From Sthenelais limicola (Eukaryota > Annelida > Polychaeta > Phyllodocida > Sigalionidae): a DNA stretch of 64,000 nucleotides. Shown here in pieces: positions 42,390-52,910 of the stretch. The DNA is taken from positions 14,014,162 to 14,078,161 of the forward strand of contig OW804099.1 of NCBI GenBank assembly GCA_942159475.1, written 5' to 3'. Below the pieces are notes generated by a model. The model saw nothing but the letters and a program-made list of their open reading frames with translations. It did not search any database and was not told where the DNA came from. A program made the position numbers and the translations under genes. Position 1 is the first letter of the stretch; every line of letters begins with the position of its first letter.

Positions 42390-43990
42390 TAAACTAATTG
42401 TAATAAGCAGCACACATGGTGCATAGGGTTTAGCCAGCGGTACACAGTGATTTGTAACAAGTACAAGGGTAAGAAACTCACTGAGGTTCAACGTAAACAA
42501 CTCAAGAGTAAACTAGACTGGGATGTACTGCCTGTACTACAGGCTATATGTTCACACTTCAGTGTGCAAGGGTAAGAAACTCACTGAGGTTCAACAGGAA
42601 CAACTCATGAGTAAACTGGACAGGGATGAGGCATATTCTGCCTGTACTACGTCACTGCCACGGGTGGGACGGTGATCCTTGTAACGCATGTTACCTCATC
42701 ACATATGGTGAATGCAATTAAAAGTGGTCATGGTTTACATTTGTTTAGGTATTTATAAAGTTCAGACATGTGTATGTGAATCCTCATTAAAGATGGTATT
42801 CGATATTCGATCATGAAAATTGTTTTACTATGGTCATCACAACAGTAGTTTTTCTATAATATGTGTGAACAATTCTGATGGTGATGCGGTAAAGTCAACC
42901 AGTATTGATTGTGGTGATGCCCGTGAAGCAACTGGTTGATGCCTGTGAAGGGGATTTCTTAAATATACAACGTCCTGCATCTACAGGAGGCTATATCCAC
43001 CTGTCTCACCTTAGTACAAGGTGTAAAATCATGAAATATGAATATGAGTTCATGTACTCATGTGACATATACTAAGTGAACTTTAGAATGTTTTCCAGGA
43101 TGTATGATGAAGTCACAACACATGTATCATGAAATGACAACTCATTAGGATGTGGGAAAACTTGACTCAACTTAAGTCACCATCTGTCTATAACTATAAG
43201 GGGAGGCCTCAATGTTTAGAAGGTTCCAGTAGATGGCGACACTCAGCCTGTTTGGGCTTGATTAATGGGCCATCAACATGACCACCAAACTACACAGCCT
43301 GTACCACAATAAAAGGGTAAGAAACTCACTAAGCTGCAACTGTAACAAGATAATGAGAGAAATGTACACTCTGTTTCAGACCTACATCAAAGCAACCCAA
43401 TGGTAACCCTATGGTGAGCTGCTCCAAGTAGATGTCAAACAGAGTGTAGCGACCACTAACAATATGCCTACCTGGCTGATCTGAGCAAGGGGCATTGCAA
43501 CTACTGAGAAGAACCAAGAGTTGAAGAATTTAATGTTCAACGTAAATAACTCGCTAACGTAAATAACACCGCTTGCACACATGGTGCATAGGGTTCACTG
43601 ACCAGCTGTACACAGTGATTTGTAACAAGTACAAGGGTAAGAAACTCACTGAGGTTCAACTGTATCAACTGTAGAGTAAACTGGACAGGGATGAGAAGTT
43701 CAAGTATCACTAACCCCATGTTTGCCTCTACTGGAGGCTATAGCTACCTTCCACTCTATACAAGGGTAAGAAACTCACTGAGGTTCAACAGAAATAACTC
43801 TACAACGAAACAACTGGACAGGTATGATAAGTCCAAGGAGCACTAACACCATGTACTGCCTCTACCACCTACACTATACAAGGGTAACACAACTTACAGA
43901 GGTTTGACTTAAACAATGAAGGAGAAACCACCCCATCCTGCCTCTACTGGAGGTGGTACATCTGTACAAGGGTAAGGTTAGAGATGAGTG
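42390..43990. repeat. 'GTAAGAAACTCACTGAGG' repeat module, cluster 1
   Basis: Copies of 'GTAAGAAACTCACTGAGGTT' followed by 'AACTGGACAGGGATGAG' are found near 42470, 42570, 43630 and 43763, with shortened ones near 43314 and 43880. In one frame the module reads 'KGKKLTEVQRKQLKSKLD', and some copies add 'CPAC' or 'SACT'. Most copies have stops or deletions, so they are not an active gene. A poly-G run lies at 44000-44012. Confidence 0.7.
43365..43448. mobile_element. 84-bp Tc1/mariner-like mini-MITE, copy 1
   Basis: Begins TACACTCTGTTTC and ends with the inverted GTCAAACAGAGTGTA. The terminal TA on both sides fits a TA target. The interior 'AAGCAACCCAATGGTAACCC' is shared with the copy at 62021-62109. 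Confidence 0.7.
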
Positions 43991-45240
43991 TGTGTGTGTG
44001 GGGGGGGGGGGGCACAGATATAAATGCTATACTATGCTATATGATGTATTTTGTATTAATGAAGAAAGACTGTTCAGTCTTTCATGTGATTATCATTGTA
44101 TTGTATTTTATATATCATTGTATTGTATTTTATATATCTGATGACTAACGTAAGTAGGGTAATAGCAGATGGTCCGCGAGGAAGATATGTACAAAAATGC
44201 ATAGACCGATTATCCATTTTCCTGTAAATCATTTGCAAAGTTATGGAAATGAAATTCAAATCATTCAATCAATATAAACGACCAATACCTCACTACTGGA
44301 GGGGTATGGGTGGGCAGTATAGAGAGCAATCAGATAATTCAAATCAATCAATCAATATAACTACATGTGTATGGCCAAACATGTAGTATTCACCACAGTG
44401 TGAAAGCCTGAACCTGCAGGCATGTGTAAGAGAGTTATTTACAATGGAAACAACAGCATCAACTTAATTCCTGCTCTTAGATTCAACATCAGCTGATTGG
44501 TGAGGTACTTGATATTGGTCTGAGCCTCAAAGTAAAAATGCTAAGTGACCCAAACATGGAATTACAGGACTCGGTCAACATGGCAAAAATGTTAAAAAAA
44601 AAAGAAAAAAAGATGCAGAGGCGAAAAATGATGAAAACAACAGAAACAGTAAATGACAAAGTGAGAGGGTCTGGGTACAACACAAAGGAAGGAGAGGCAG
44701 CCAGGGAATATGGCGTCTTGCAGTACTTGTCATGCCTACTAAAGGTGCGGGTCATAAAGATTTAAGTGTGCCATCTCTGTTGTTTCTCAGCAAGGAATAA
44801 CAAGACATAAACGTTGGAGTATAGTAATAGTTGTATGGGAGGGAAGGGGGAAAGGGATGTCAGGCTCAATACCAGCGGCAGGCTGGTGTGGTGCGGGGAG
44901 GTTATAAGCTATAACTACACCCTGGTGAGGCCAGACATGCAGTATAAAAGCCTGTAGCCGCAGGCATGTGTAAGTGAGTTATCTAAATGGTGATCCATAT
45001 GTGACCAGTCTGACAAGGCAGGCACTGGCTACAGAGTGCCAGCAGGTGGGAGAACTGCTAGAGCACTTGAGTCTTATGTAAGTTAACTACACTCTGTCCA
45101 GCCTCTGTAGAACCCAAACCCCAATGCTAGCCTATACCAGTACTCTTTGAAGGTTCGGTTCTACAGAGGGTGGACAGAGAGCCTGACAAGGCAGAAACTG
45201 GCTACAGAGTTCCAGCAGGTGGATGCCCTGATAGATCATT
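43990..45240. other. Mosaic region between arrays
   Basis: Fragments of the neighbouring modules: 'CTCACTACTGGAGGGGTATG' at 44290, 'CAGCGGCAGGCTGGTGTG' at 44875, and 'GACAAGGCAGGCACTGGCTA' at 45010 and 45180. No gene is supported. The Lys-rich open frame at 44538-44765 has no recognised domain. Confidence 0.4.
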
Positions 45241-46098
45241 TGTGTGTTGTGTAAGTTAACCAGGGCGGTATATGCAGAGTAGACAAACTACTGGATCATT
45301 TGTGTGTTGTGTAAGTTAACCAGGGCGGTATATGCAGAGTAGACAAACTACTGGACCATGTGTGTGTTATGTAAGTTAACCAGGGCGGTATATGCAGAGT
45401 AGACAAACTACTGGACCATTTGTGTGTTGTGTAAGTTAACCAGGGCGGTATATGCAGAGTAGACAAACTACTGGACCATGTGTGTGTTGTGTAAGTTAAC
45501 CAGGGCGGTATATGCAGAGTAGACAAACTACTGGACCATGTGTGTGTTGTGTAAGTTAACCAGGGCGGTATATGCAGAGTAGACAAACTACTGGACCATG
45601 TGTGTGTTGTGTAAGTTAACCAGGGCGGTATATGCAGAGTAGACAAACTACTGGACCATGTGTGTGTTGTGTAAGTTAACCAGGGCGGTATATGCAGAGT
45701 AGACAAACTACTGGATCATTTGTGTGTTGTGTAAGTTAACCAGGGCGGTATATGCAGAGTAGACAAACTACTGGACCATTTGTGTGTTGTGTAAGTTAAC
45801 CAGGGCGGTATATGCAGAGTAGACAAACTACTGGACCATGTGTGTGTTGTGTAAGTTAACCAGGGCGGTATATGCAGAGTAGACAAACTACTGGACCATG
45901 TGTGTGTTGTGTAAGTTAACCAGGGCGGTATATGCAGAGTAGACAAACTACTGGACCATGTGTGTGTTGGGTAAGTTAACCAGGGCGGTATATGCAGAGT
46001 AGACAAACTACTGGACCATGTGTGTGTTGTGTAAGTTAACCAGGGCGGTATATGCAGAGTAGACAAACTACTGGACCATGTGTGTGTTGTGTAAGTTA
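45241..46098. repeat. 60-bp tandem repeat, 14 copies, ~99 % identical
   Basis: Fourteen consecutive 60-bp units (45241-46080) and part of a fifteenth. The unit contains TGTGTAAGTTAACCAGG and TATATGCAGAGTAGACAAAC. Copies differ at only a handful of positions (GATCATT/GACCATG/GACCATT, one TTAT, one TTGG). Each holds a donor-like GTAAGT and, 27 nt on, an acceptor-like TATGCAG. The minus frame (STLHIPPWLTYTTHTWSS repeat) is open only because the period is 60. Confidence 0.97.
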
Positions 46099-46620
46099 TG
46101 CTCACTGTGTACAGCTATATAACAGCAGCAGGGTGGAGCACTGTACCTGGGGAGGATAGTGTAACATGGTGATCCATGTGTGGACAAACTACTTGACAAG
46201 GTGAGTGTTGTGTAAGTTAACTAAGCTCACTCACTGCCTACAGCTATATAACAGCAGCAGGGTGGAGCACTGCTCCTGGGGAGGATAGTGTAACATGGTG
46301 ATCCATGATGTGTGGACACACTATCTGACAAGGTGAGTGTTGTGTAAGTTATGCTCACTGGGTACAGGTAGATAAGAGCAGCAGGGTGGAGCACTGTACC
46401 TGGGGAGGATAGTGTAACATGGTGATCCATGTGTGGACAAACTACTTGACAAGGTGAGTGTTGTGTAAGTTAACTATGCTCACTCACTGCCTACAGCTAT
46501 ATAACAGCGGCAGGGTGGAGCACTGTACCTGGGGAGGATAGTGTAACATGGTGATCCATGATGTGTGGACACACTATCTGACAAGGTGAGTGTTGTGTAA
46601 GTTAACTAAGCTCACTGCGT
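46099..46620. repeat. ~128-bp tandem repeat, four copies
   Basis: 'GGTGGAGCACTG.ACCTGGGG' recurs at about 46132, 46262, 46388 and 46517. Each unit carries the 'CTACAGCTATATAACAGC' and 'GTGTTGTGTAAGTTA' blocks. It is the longer parental form of which the 60-bp and 39-bp arrays amplify parts. Confidence 0.85.
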
Positions 46621-46689
46621 ACAGTCACATAGCAGAGTCTGATTACAAACTGTCGTACCACTAGAGAGGGGTTAGAACAATATCCAAAT

Positions 46690-46790
46690 TGTTCAGATTG
46701 GAAGGAATCAGTGATGCTATAGCAACTACAAGACTAACAGCAAGATTTGTATGGTAAGGCCATATGGTCATACCTCCAACAAGGCATGAT
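46690..46790 (+). pseudogene. Possible integrase fragment of an LTR retrotransposon
   Basis: The plus strand reads 'LEGISDAIATTRLTARFVW', a stop, then 'GHMVIPP'. This resembles the zinc-domain end of Ty3-type integrases ('HPG..AT..L....FVWPGM'), but the HHCC residues are missing. It is short and uncertain. Confidence 0.25.
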
Positions 46791-47330
46791 GAAGCCAAGG
46801 AAAAGGAAAAGGTATTAAAATAGTCAACAAATTGTTAACTCATGAATGTCGATTACATGTATATTTTGATGGTAGGAAAAAGAAATAAAGAAAGTTAAAC
46901 AAAAATTAAAAGATGATTTGCATGGTATGCAAGGAAGGGAAAAGCTAAGGAGAATCCAGATCAACCTGTTGGAGTACAAAATCAACCTCCAGGACAACAT
47001 AATAATGATTCACAAGCTCCTCCACACCCAGCAACTGGGGATGAATAGACCAGGGAGAGCAAGTTAAGGAAGAGGAAGAAGAAATAAGAATAAAATGTAG
47101 GCGCTTTTGTCATCTCCCAGACCATTGATTTCCAGGAAAAGATGGAAAATGTGCTTGAAAATGTTTCTTCTGATGAATAGTCTACCCAATACAGATTGAG
47201 CTAAGGCAGACCAGTATAGTCTGTATACTTATGGAAATGTCTGGAGAGGGGAGATAAGGATTTATCTTGGACTTCTCTGGAATTGTAAATTGTAGATCTC
47301 TTCATAAGTCAATTAGGAGTGTGTGATTTT

Positions 47331-47342
47331 ACACTGGCGACC
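47331..47342 (+). promoter_or_regulatory. Primer-binding site next to an LTR end
   Basis: TTTTACA is followed after one base by TGGCGACC (47335-47342), the usual first bases of a tRNA-primed binding site, 60 bp upstream of gag. The upstream LTR limit was not found. Confidence 0.5.
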
Positions 47343-47402
47343 ACAAAGGGACATTAATTAGTTGATTTAATTACAACTACCTTACAATATTAACTGATCA
47401 CC

Positions 47403-48360
47403 ATGGCGGAACAAGTAGTTTAGGCCCAGCAACAGCGCAAGATGAGGAAGGGCTTGGAACAACATGCCCGCCAAATGAACAGTTGTGACGGCGCTGTTAG
47501 AGAACAGTTAAGAGAGTGGATTGACAGTGTCCATGAAGTGCAAACATGGACTGGTGCCAACGATGCTATGATTCTTGAGATGGTAGGATATCTGTCTGGT
47601 GGATCCCTGCGGTCTGCTATTGCAGAATTCATGGAAGCCGAAAAACCAAGTCAGCAGACCAGCAACGTGGATGAGTAGGCAACCATGTTAACACGATGTT
47701 CTTAGATGAAGAAGAGGAATATCAGCGGAGCAAGGCAGAAAAGATAAAACAGCTACCCTACCAAGATAGTTGTGAGTATGGTACACGTTTTATGGATGCG
47801 GTAAGGAAAGCTTTTACACAGCAGAAGCTGGGAGTGGGAATCTTCTCCCAACGATTGGTGAAGTGCTTCATCAATGGGCTGTGTGACAAGGAAACGCACA
47901 CCAAGGTCTTTTGGCAACATCCCAACACATTGCAGGGAGCTATAGATCATGCAAACCAAGTTGCGCGAGTGGTGTCCATGGCTGAAGTAGATTCCAGACA
48001 GGAAATCCCCATGGAGATTGGAGTACTTCCCCCATCAGACAGAGAGAAACCTAAGGATCAGCTCATAGATCTCATGAAGGAAATTGCTGGTTCCATGCGT
48101 GGTCTGCAATGCCAGATGAGCAACCACAGCCTTTGGAACAAAAGGGGGCTTCCAAAGGGAGTACTTCACGCAAGTTTGGGAAACCCGCCTACAACACTGA
48201 CAGAACCCCCAATTGCTTCAGATGTGGCAAAGCTGGCCACTGTCCCCAGCCAGTCATCGCTAAGGTGTCGGGAAACACCTAAGCGCACAAAATAGTTGCA
48301 AACACCTTAGTGGATACCGGTGCATGTAGGTCATTTATTAGACACTCTCAGACACTCTAG
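47403..48360 (+). pseudogene. Ty3/gypsy-type gag-protease fragment
   Basis: This was a retrotransposon capsid gene. The ATG at 47403 (MAEQVV) is followed by an in-frame TAG at 47421. The frame continues to a stop at 47676 and, after a shift, runs on to 48295. The core 'SCEYGTRFMDAVRKAF...FSQRLVKCFINGLCD' and 'NTLQGAIDHANQVARV' fits the Retrotrans_gag domain. A zinc-knuckle start, CFRCGKAGH (48213-48239), is present in another frame, but its last Cys is not in place. At 48304-48333 'NTLVDTGACRSFI' holds the aspartic-protease D-T-G. Homology ends there: reverse transcriptase, RNase H and integrase are missing. A primer-binding-site-like sequence lies just upstream. Clearly dead: at least one stop, two frameshifts and a 3' truncation. 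Confidence 0.8.
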
Positions 48361-48452
48361 AACTGGACCTTAGAGAGAGAGGAGACGCAGGAGTCACTGA
48401 AGGACAAAAGTGGACAAAGAGTTTTGTTCATTTCAACTTATAGAAGAAGTAT

Positions 48453-48605
48453 ATACTTGACCTGGATAGGACAAAGTGTTACATATCAGGATATGTATAA
48501 CCTATCCAGACTCTATGTATGGTAAAGATAGTTCTTGTTGTGAAGGGTAAAAGCAAATAGAACCTTGTAGAATTACTGCTAATTAGACTTAATTAGTCTG
48601 TGATT
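48453..48605 (+). repeat. Dispersed repeat with conserved hairpin, copy 2
   Basis: Same order as 30833-30975: stem CTGGATAGG/CCTATCCAG at 48462-48509, then 'GATAGTTCTTGTTGTG' and 'TACTGCTAATTAGACT'. Confidence 0.7.
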
Positions 48606-48742
48606 GTATACACCACTGTGTGCACTGGCCACTGGCCTTCACCATCTACACCTACTGTGCTGGTGCTGTTTCACCAACTTGTAAGGATCCTCATGTACCA
48701 ATGGTATGTATGTGCAAGGGACTTCACTTAAACAACTCAAGC

Positions 48743-49020
48743 TTTACATGGAATTATGTCCCAGTGTATGTACCTGACACAGGTGAAAGTACCAGCAGCA
48801 GGCTGGTGTGTAAGTCAGCTAAAATAACTTGTAATTAATGACTCAATATAATTAAATTCTTCACTAATCAACAATAACTTCACATTGAATTATGGCACAG
48901 AGTATGAAATTGTAGCACCACATCAAGCATGTACCAGCAGCAGGCTGGTGTGTAAGTCACCTAAAATAACTTGTAATTAATGACTCAATATAATATAATT
49001 ATCCACTAATCAACAATAAT
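48743..49020. repeat. ~140-bp tandem duplication
   Basis: 'GTACCAGCAGCAGGCTGGTG' followed by TGTAAGTCAGCTAAAATAAC and 'TTGTAATTAATGACTCAATA' occurs twice (48789 and 48930). Related blocks are found at 50145 and 53120 after TGTTGTGTAAGTAAGC. Confidence 0.8.
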
Positions 49021-49039
49021 GTAAAAATCATGAAGCCTG

Positions 49040-49985
49040 ACAAAATCAAGAGTAAACTGGACAGGGATGAGAAGTGCAAGTATCACTAACACCATGTCCT
49101 GCCTCTACTGGAGGCTATAGCTACCTCATTCACTCTACAAGGGTAAGAAACTCACTGAGGTTCAACTGTAACAACTCAAGTAAACTGGACAGGGATGAGA
49201 AATTCAAGGACCACTGAGATATGTGTATGATAGTGTATAAGATACTGGAATAAACTAAGCAGCACACATGGTGCATAGGGTTCAGCCAGCGGTACAGTGA
49301 TTTGTAACAAGTACAAGGGTAAGAAACTCACTGAGGTTCAACAGAAAGAAGATCATAACTGGACCGGGTATAGACGTGCAAGGACCACTAAAACCATGGC
49401 CTGCCTGCACTGTTCACTATACGGATGGAAGAACTAATTTTAGTACATAAGTCTAATCTTAGAGTCTAATGTCCTCCTCCTGCAAACTTGAATAAAAATT
49501 CTATATGTAGTGTGAGGTTCAGCGCAGCTCTATATATATATGTCTCCAAGATTATGAATTACATTGATATGCCTTCATTGTATGAAGTGGCAAACAGTCA
49601 CACATTGTGGGAACCATTATCCTTGTTCATGAAGTAAAACATTGTAGTTGTAGTAAGAAACTCACTTACGTTAAACAGAAACGACTTAACAGTAAACTGG
49701 ACAGTGATGAGACATGTCCTGCCTGTACTGCAGGCTGTATCTACACACTACAGTGTGCAAGGGTAAGAAACTCACTGAGGTTCAACGTAAACAACTCGAA
49801 GAGTAAACTGGACAGGGATGAGAAGTTCAAGTATCACTAACACTACGTCCTGCCTCTACTGGAGGCTATAAGTACCTGTTTCACTATACAAGGGTAAGAA
49901 ACTCACTGAGGTTCAACAGAAACAACTCAAGAGTAAACTGGACAGGGACGAGAAGTTAAAGGAGTCCTGTTCTGCCTGTACTCCT
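49040..49985. repeat. 'GTAAGAAACTCACTGAGG' repeat module, cluster 2
   Basis: Copies near 49141, 49320, 49766 and 49893, and a variant at 49650-49760. The variant reads 'CSCSKKLTYVKQKRLNSKLD', then 'SDETCPACTAGCIYTLQCA', with a C-x2-C-x3-C group, the best-preserved coding-like unit. Others are frameshifted. The spacing is 125-340 bp. Confidence 0.7.
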
Positions 49986-51060
49986 GAGTTTTACAAAAAT
50001 TTCGACTTTTAAATAGATTTTCAACTTTTATAACTTTTTCCCGCCTCTAGATACCATAGAACTGGACTGGGTTGTAGCGGGAAGGCACTGACTGGAAACG
50101 ATACATTAATGGGACACTGTAACATGGCAATGCCAGATACATGTTGTGTAAGTAAGCTATATCTAAAATAGCTTGTCATTAATGACTCCATGGAAACAGA
50201 CACTAATTGACCATAGGTTAATTTTTGTCTACTTTTGTATCTTTATCATGTAGTGTGTGAGCTGGATAAATAAAGTTGTATCTTATCTTATCTTAACTGT
50301 GTTAACACTATGTACAGGTAGATACCAGCAGATGTTATACAGCAGTGGCTGAGTGTAACACGGTGATCCATGTTGTGTAAGTAATTCACTTATTAGCCAT
50401 AGTGTAAAATCATCAAGTGTTTCATCAATGGTACAAGAGGTAAAGAGACCCATGCACAGGTTGAATGCACACATTCAATCTATTATTGGCAAAACTGGAT
50501 ATTTGATGTATGTATTACAACGTCCACCAGCTTTTTAAAGCAGCACTTGTGTCATTTTGTGACACAGGCTGGCATGTAAGTAAAATCTAGAATAGCTATA
50601 GTGTAAAATCATGAAGTGTTTCATGTTATTGACATGGCAGACACTGGCTACAATGTGCCATGTAAAGAAACTTCTTGATCATTTGAGTGTTGTGTAAGTT
50701 AACTATGCTCACTGTGTACAGGTAGATAACAGCAGCAGGGTGGAGCACTGCACCTGGGGAGAATAGTGTAAGTGTTGGTGTGGGCTAGAAATCAGAACTT
50801 GAAAAAACAGGTGTGTTCAACTCAAGTTCAGGTGCGGGAATGAAGGTAGCGGTGCGTCCTTAGCGACCACCAGGCAACCACATTCAGGTAGCGGAAACAT
50901 AAATATATACACATCATATCTTTTACATACATATAAGGTTACATATATATAGTATGGAAAAGCTAGGAAAGCGTTCATTATCATCATCTTGCTCTATCTT
51001 CAACACCATTCTTCATCAGCGAGGAAGAGCCATTGCCCGTTACGGCCTGTTTGTCTAAGT
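49986..51060. other. Mosaic region with retroposon tail
   Basis: Contains AATAAAGTTG followed by (TATCT)n at 50269-50292, the tail of a retroposon, plus scattered modules ('GATAACAGCAGCAGGGTGGA' at 50723). No gene is supported. Confidence 0.4.
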
Positions 51061-51062
51061 GA

Positions 51063-52180
51063 TAGAGACAGATAATCCAGGAATATGGGTGAAACCCCCA
51101 TTGAAGGACACACAGTAGGAGATCCACATATAGCTGGAACCAGCTAATATAGGACAATCAAGGGATCATCTGTTCCAGTCTACAGACAATATTAGATAAG
51201 TTCATCTACCTGTTTATAAGTGTAAACTGTATAAATGTGTGACTGTATAATTGTGTAACTGGATACATCTGAACATTGGCACTTTCTAAATTAAGAATAA
51301 AATAGTTTATAACTTATTTACAAATGAATACACTACGTTTGTACTTGAGTTGAGGAGGTTCTGAGGGTGAATACAACATTCATGTACACATCGGGTCACC
51401 TCCCTCCTCCACTTTGCAAGGTGCCCGATAAGTGTGTGTGGGTAAGATTTCTACCTCTCATGGAACTAGAAGGTAATTAACACTGTATATCTTTACAATA
51501 GTGTCAAGGATGAAGGGACTGTAGCATAGAGCAGTCGACCAGTTCAGGAAGAGACACAATACCTAATTTTCAGTTAAAAATATGCTATTACCTAACTCTC
51601 GACCAGTTTAGGAAGAGACACATTGTTTACAGCAACCCACACTGCCAGTCCAGGCAGAGAGGAAACAAAAAACTAACTGCAGAAATAACGCGTCTTAACT
51701 AATATCTAAGACATAGATGTAGAAAGTAAAAACGGGACTGCAGCCACAAGCTAATAACGAACAAAATGTATTAATGTAAAACCACTACCGTCCAAATTAT
51801 AATTGTTTAAATCATTGAATAGAAATTGTACCACTGTTACACTGTCAAACTACAATGTCATGTATACTTTGCAATCTATTTATTTTAAAAAGGGCTACTC
51901 GGAAGAACTCCATAGGAGACCGAACCTTGTCCTTTTCCTGCATATATTACAACAAATGTACATGTTTGCTGAATAAAAATTCTATATATATATATAGAGA
52001 CAGATAATCCAGGAATATGGGTGAAACCCCCATTGAAGGACACTCAGTAGGAGATTCACATAATTATAGCTGGAACCAGCTAATATAGGACAATCTCCTA
52101 TTCCAGTCTACAGACAATAGATAAGTACATCTACCTGTTTATAACTGTATAACTGTGTAACATCTGTTCATTGGCAATTG
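51063..52180. repeat. Pair of ~200-bp direct repeats, possible small LTR element
   Basis: 'AGAGACAGATAATCCAGGAA' begins at 51063 and at 51998. The matching stretch covers about 200 bp ('GGGTGAAACCCCCATTGAAG', 'GCTGGAACCAGCTAATATAG', 'CATCTACCTGTTTATAA'). The ~720 bp between them is non-coding. The layout could be two LTRs of a non-autonomous element or just two dispersed copies; clean TG...CA ends are not seen. Confidence 0.55.
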
Positions 52181-52739
52181 GGTTTGATCTGTGACTCTGT
52201 TAAAAGGTATACATGTATACATCCAACATGTACATGTGTGTGTATGGAGGACTCTCTGAACAATACAGAGGAGAGCAAGGCATTGTATTCAAGGCACTCT
52301 CTTATCAATAATAAAACCTATTATAGCAAAACGCACAAGAGCTGGTTAAGGTTCTATTTTATGGTACAGGGAATGTGTTGAGTTGGGAAACCAATAGGTC
52401 AGGGACAGTTTGCATTAAGTAGATCTATAGAAAGCAGATGCAGCAGCACCAGACAGCTACCTACTACTCACAAACGAGGATCACACATTTAACCCATTGA
52501 CTTAAAGGAAGTATCAACCTCCCTATCTTAAAGGTTTCAGGCTAATTGGCTAATCTAATTAAAACCCCAACACACAAAGTAACATAAGATGGTACATCCA
52601 CTTCCACTTGTAAAACTGTAAATGACACCAAGTCCTATCGTTGAGCTCTTAACGGACCAATATGTCAACCCATGGTTATTATATTAACCAAATGTAACTA
52701 CACTATTTATAAATGGTCCTAGTCTAAATAAGACTGTCA

Positions 52740-52910
52740 TTATTATCCTTTTGTTATTTTACCACTCTAGATACCTATGTAGATATCTGTCCTTTAGTAA
52801 AGGTAACGGCTGGAAGAGCTGGGACCTTCCCAGAGGCCTGTAGACCTGTTTGTCTATTTTATGTACTACTCAGACAAATAAAGGATTATTCTATTCTATT
52901 CCATTCTATG
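52740..52910 (+). mobile_element. Retroposon 3' tail with GGAAGA hairpin (copy 3)
   Basis: GGAAGA (52812-52817), stem CTGGGA/TCCCAG (52819-52833), AATAAAGG (52877) and an (ATTCT)n tail. Best-preserved of the three tails. Confidence 0.6.

Noticed and set aside
41260..42500. Minus-strand ORFs of 313 and 396 codons
   Set aside because: Two overlapping frames stay open only because the 117-bp unit is a multiple of three; residues repeat with the array.
44538..44765. Lys-rich 75-codon plus ORF
   Set aside because: A-rich low-complexity sequence, no domain, inside the repeat mosaic.
45296..46105. Minus-strand repeat ORFs (STLHIPPWLTYTTHTWSS units)
   Set aside because: By-product of the 60-bp period.
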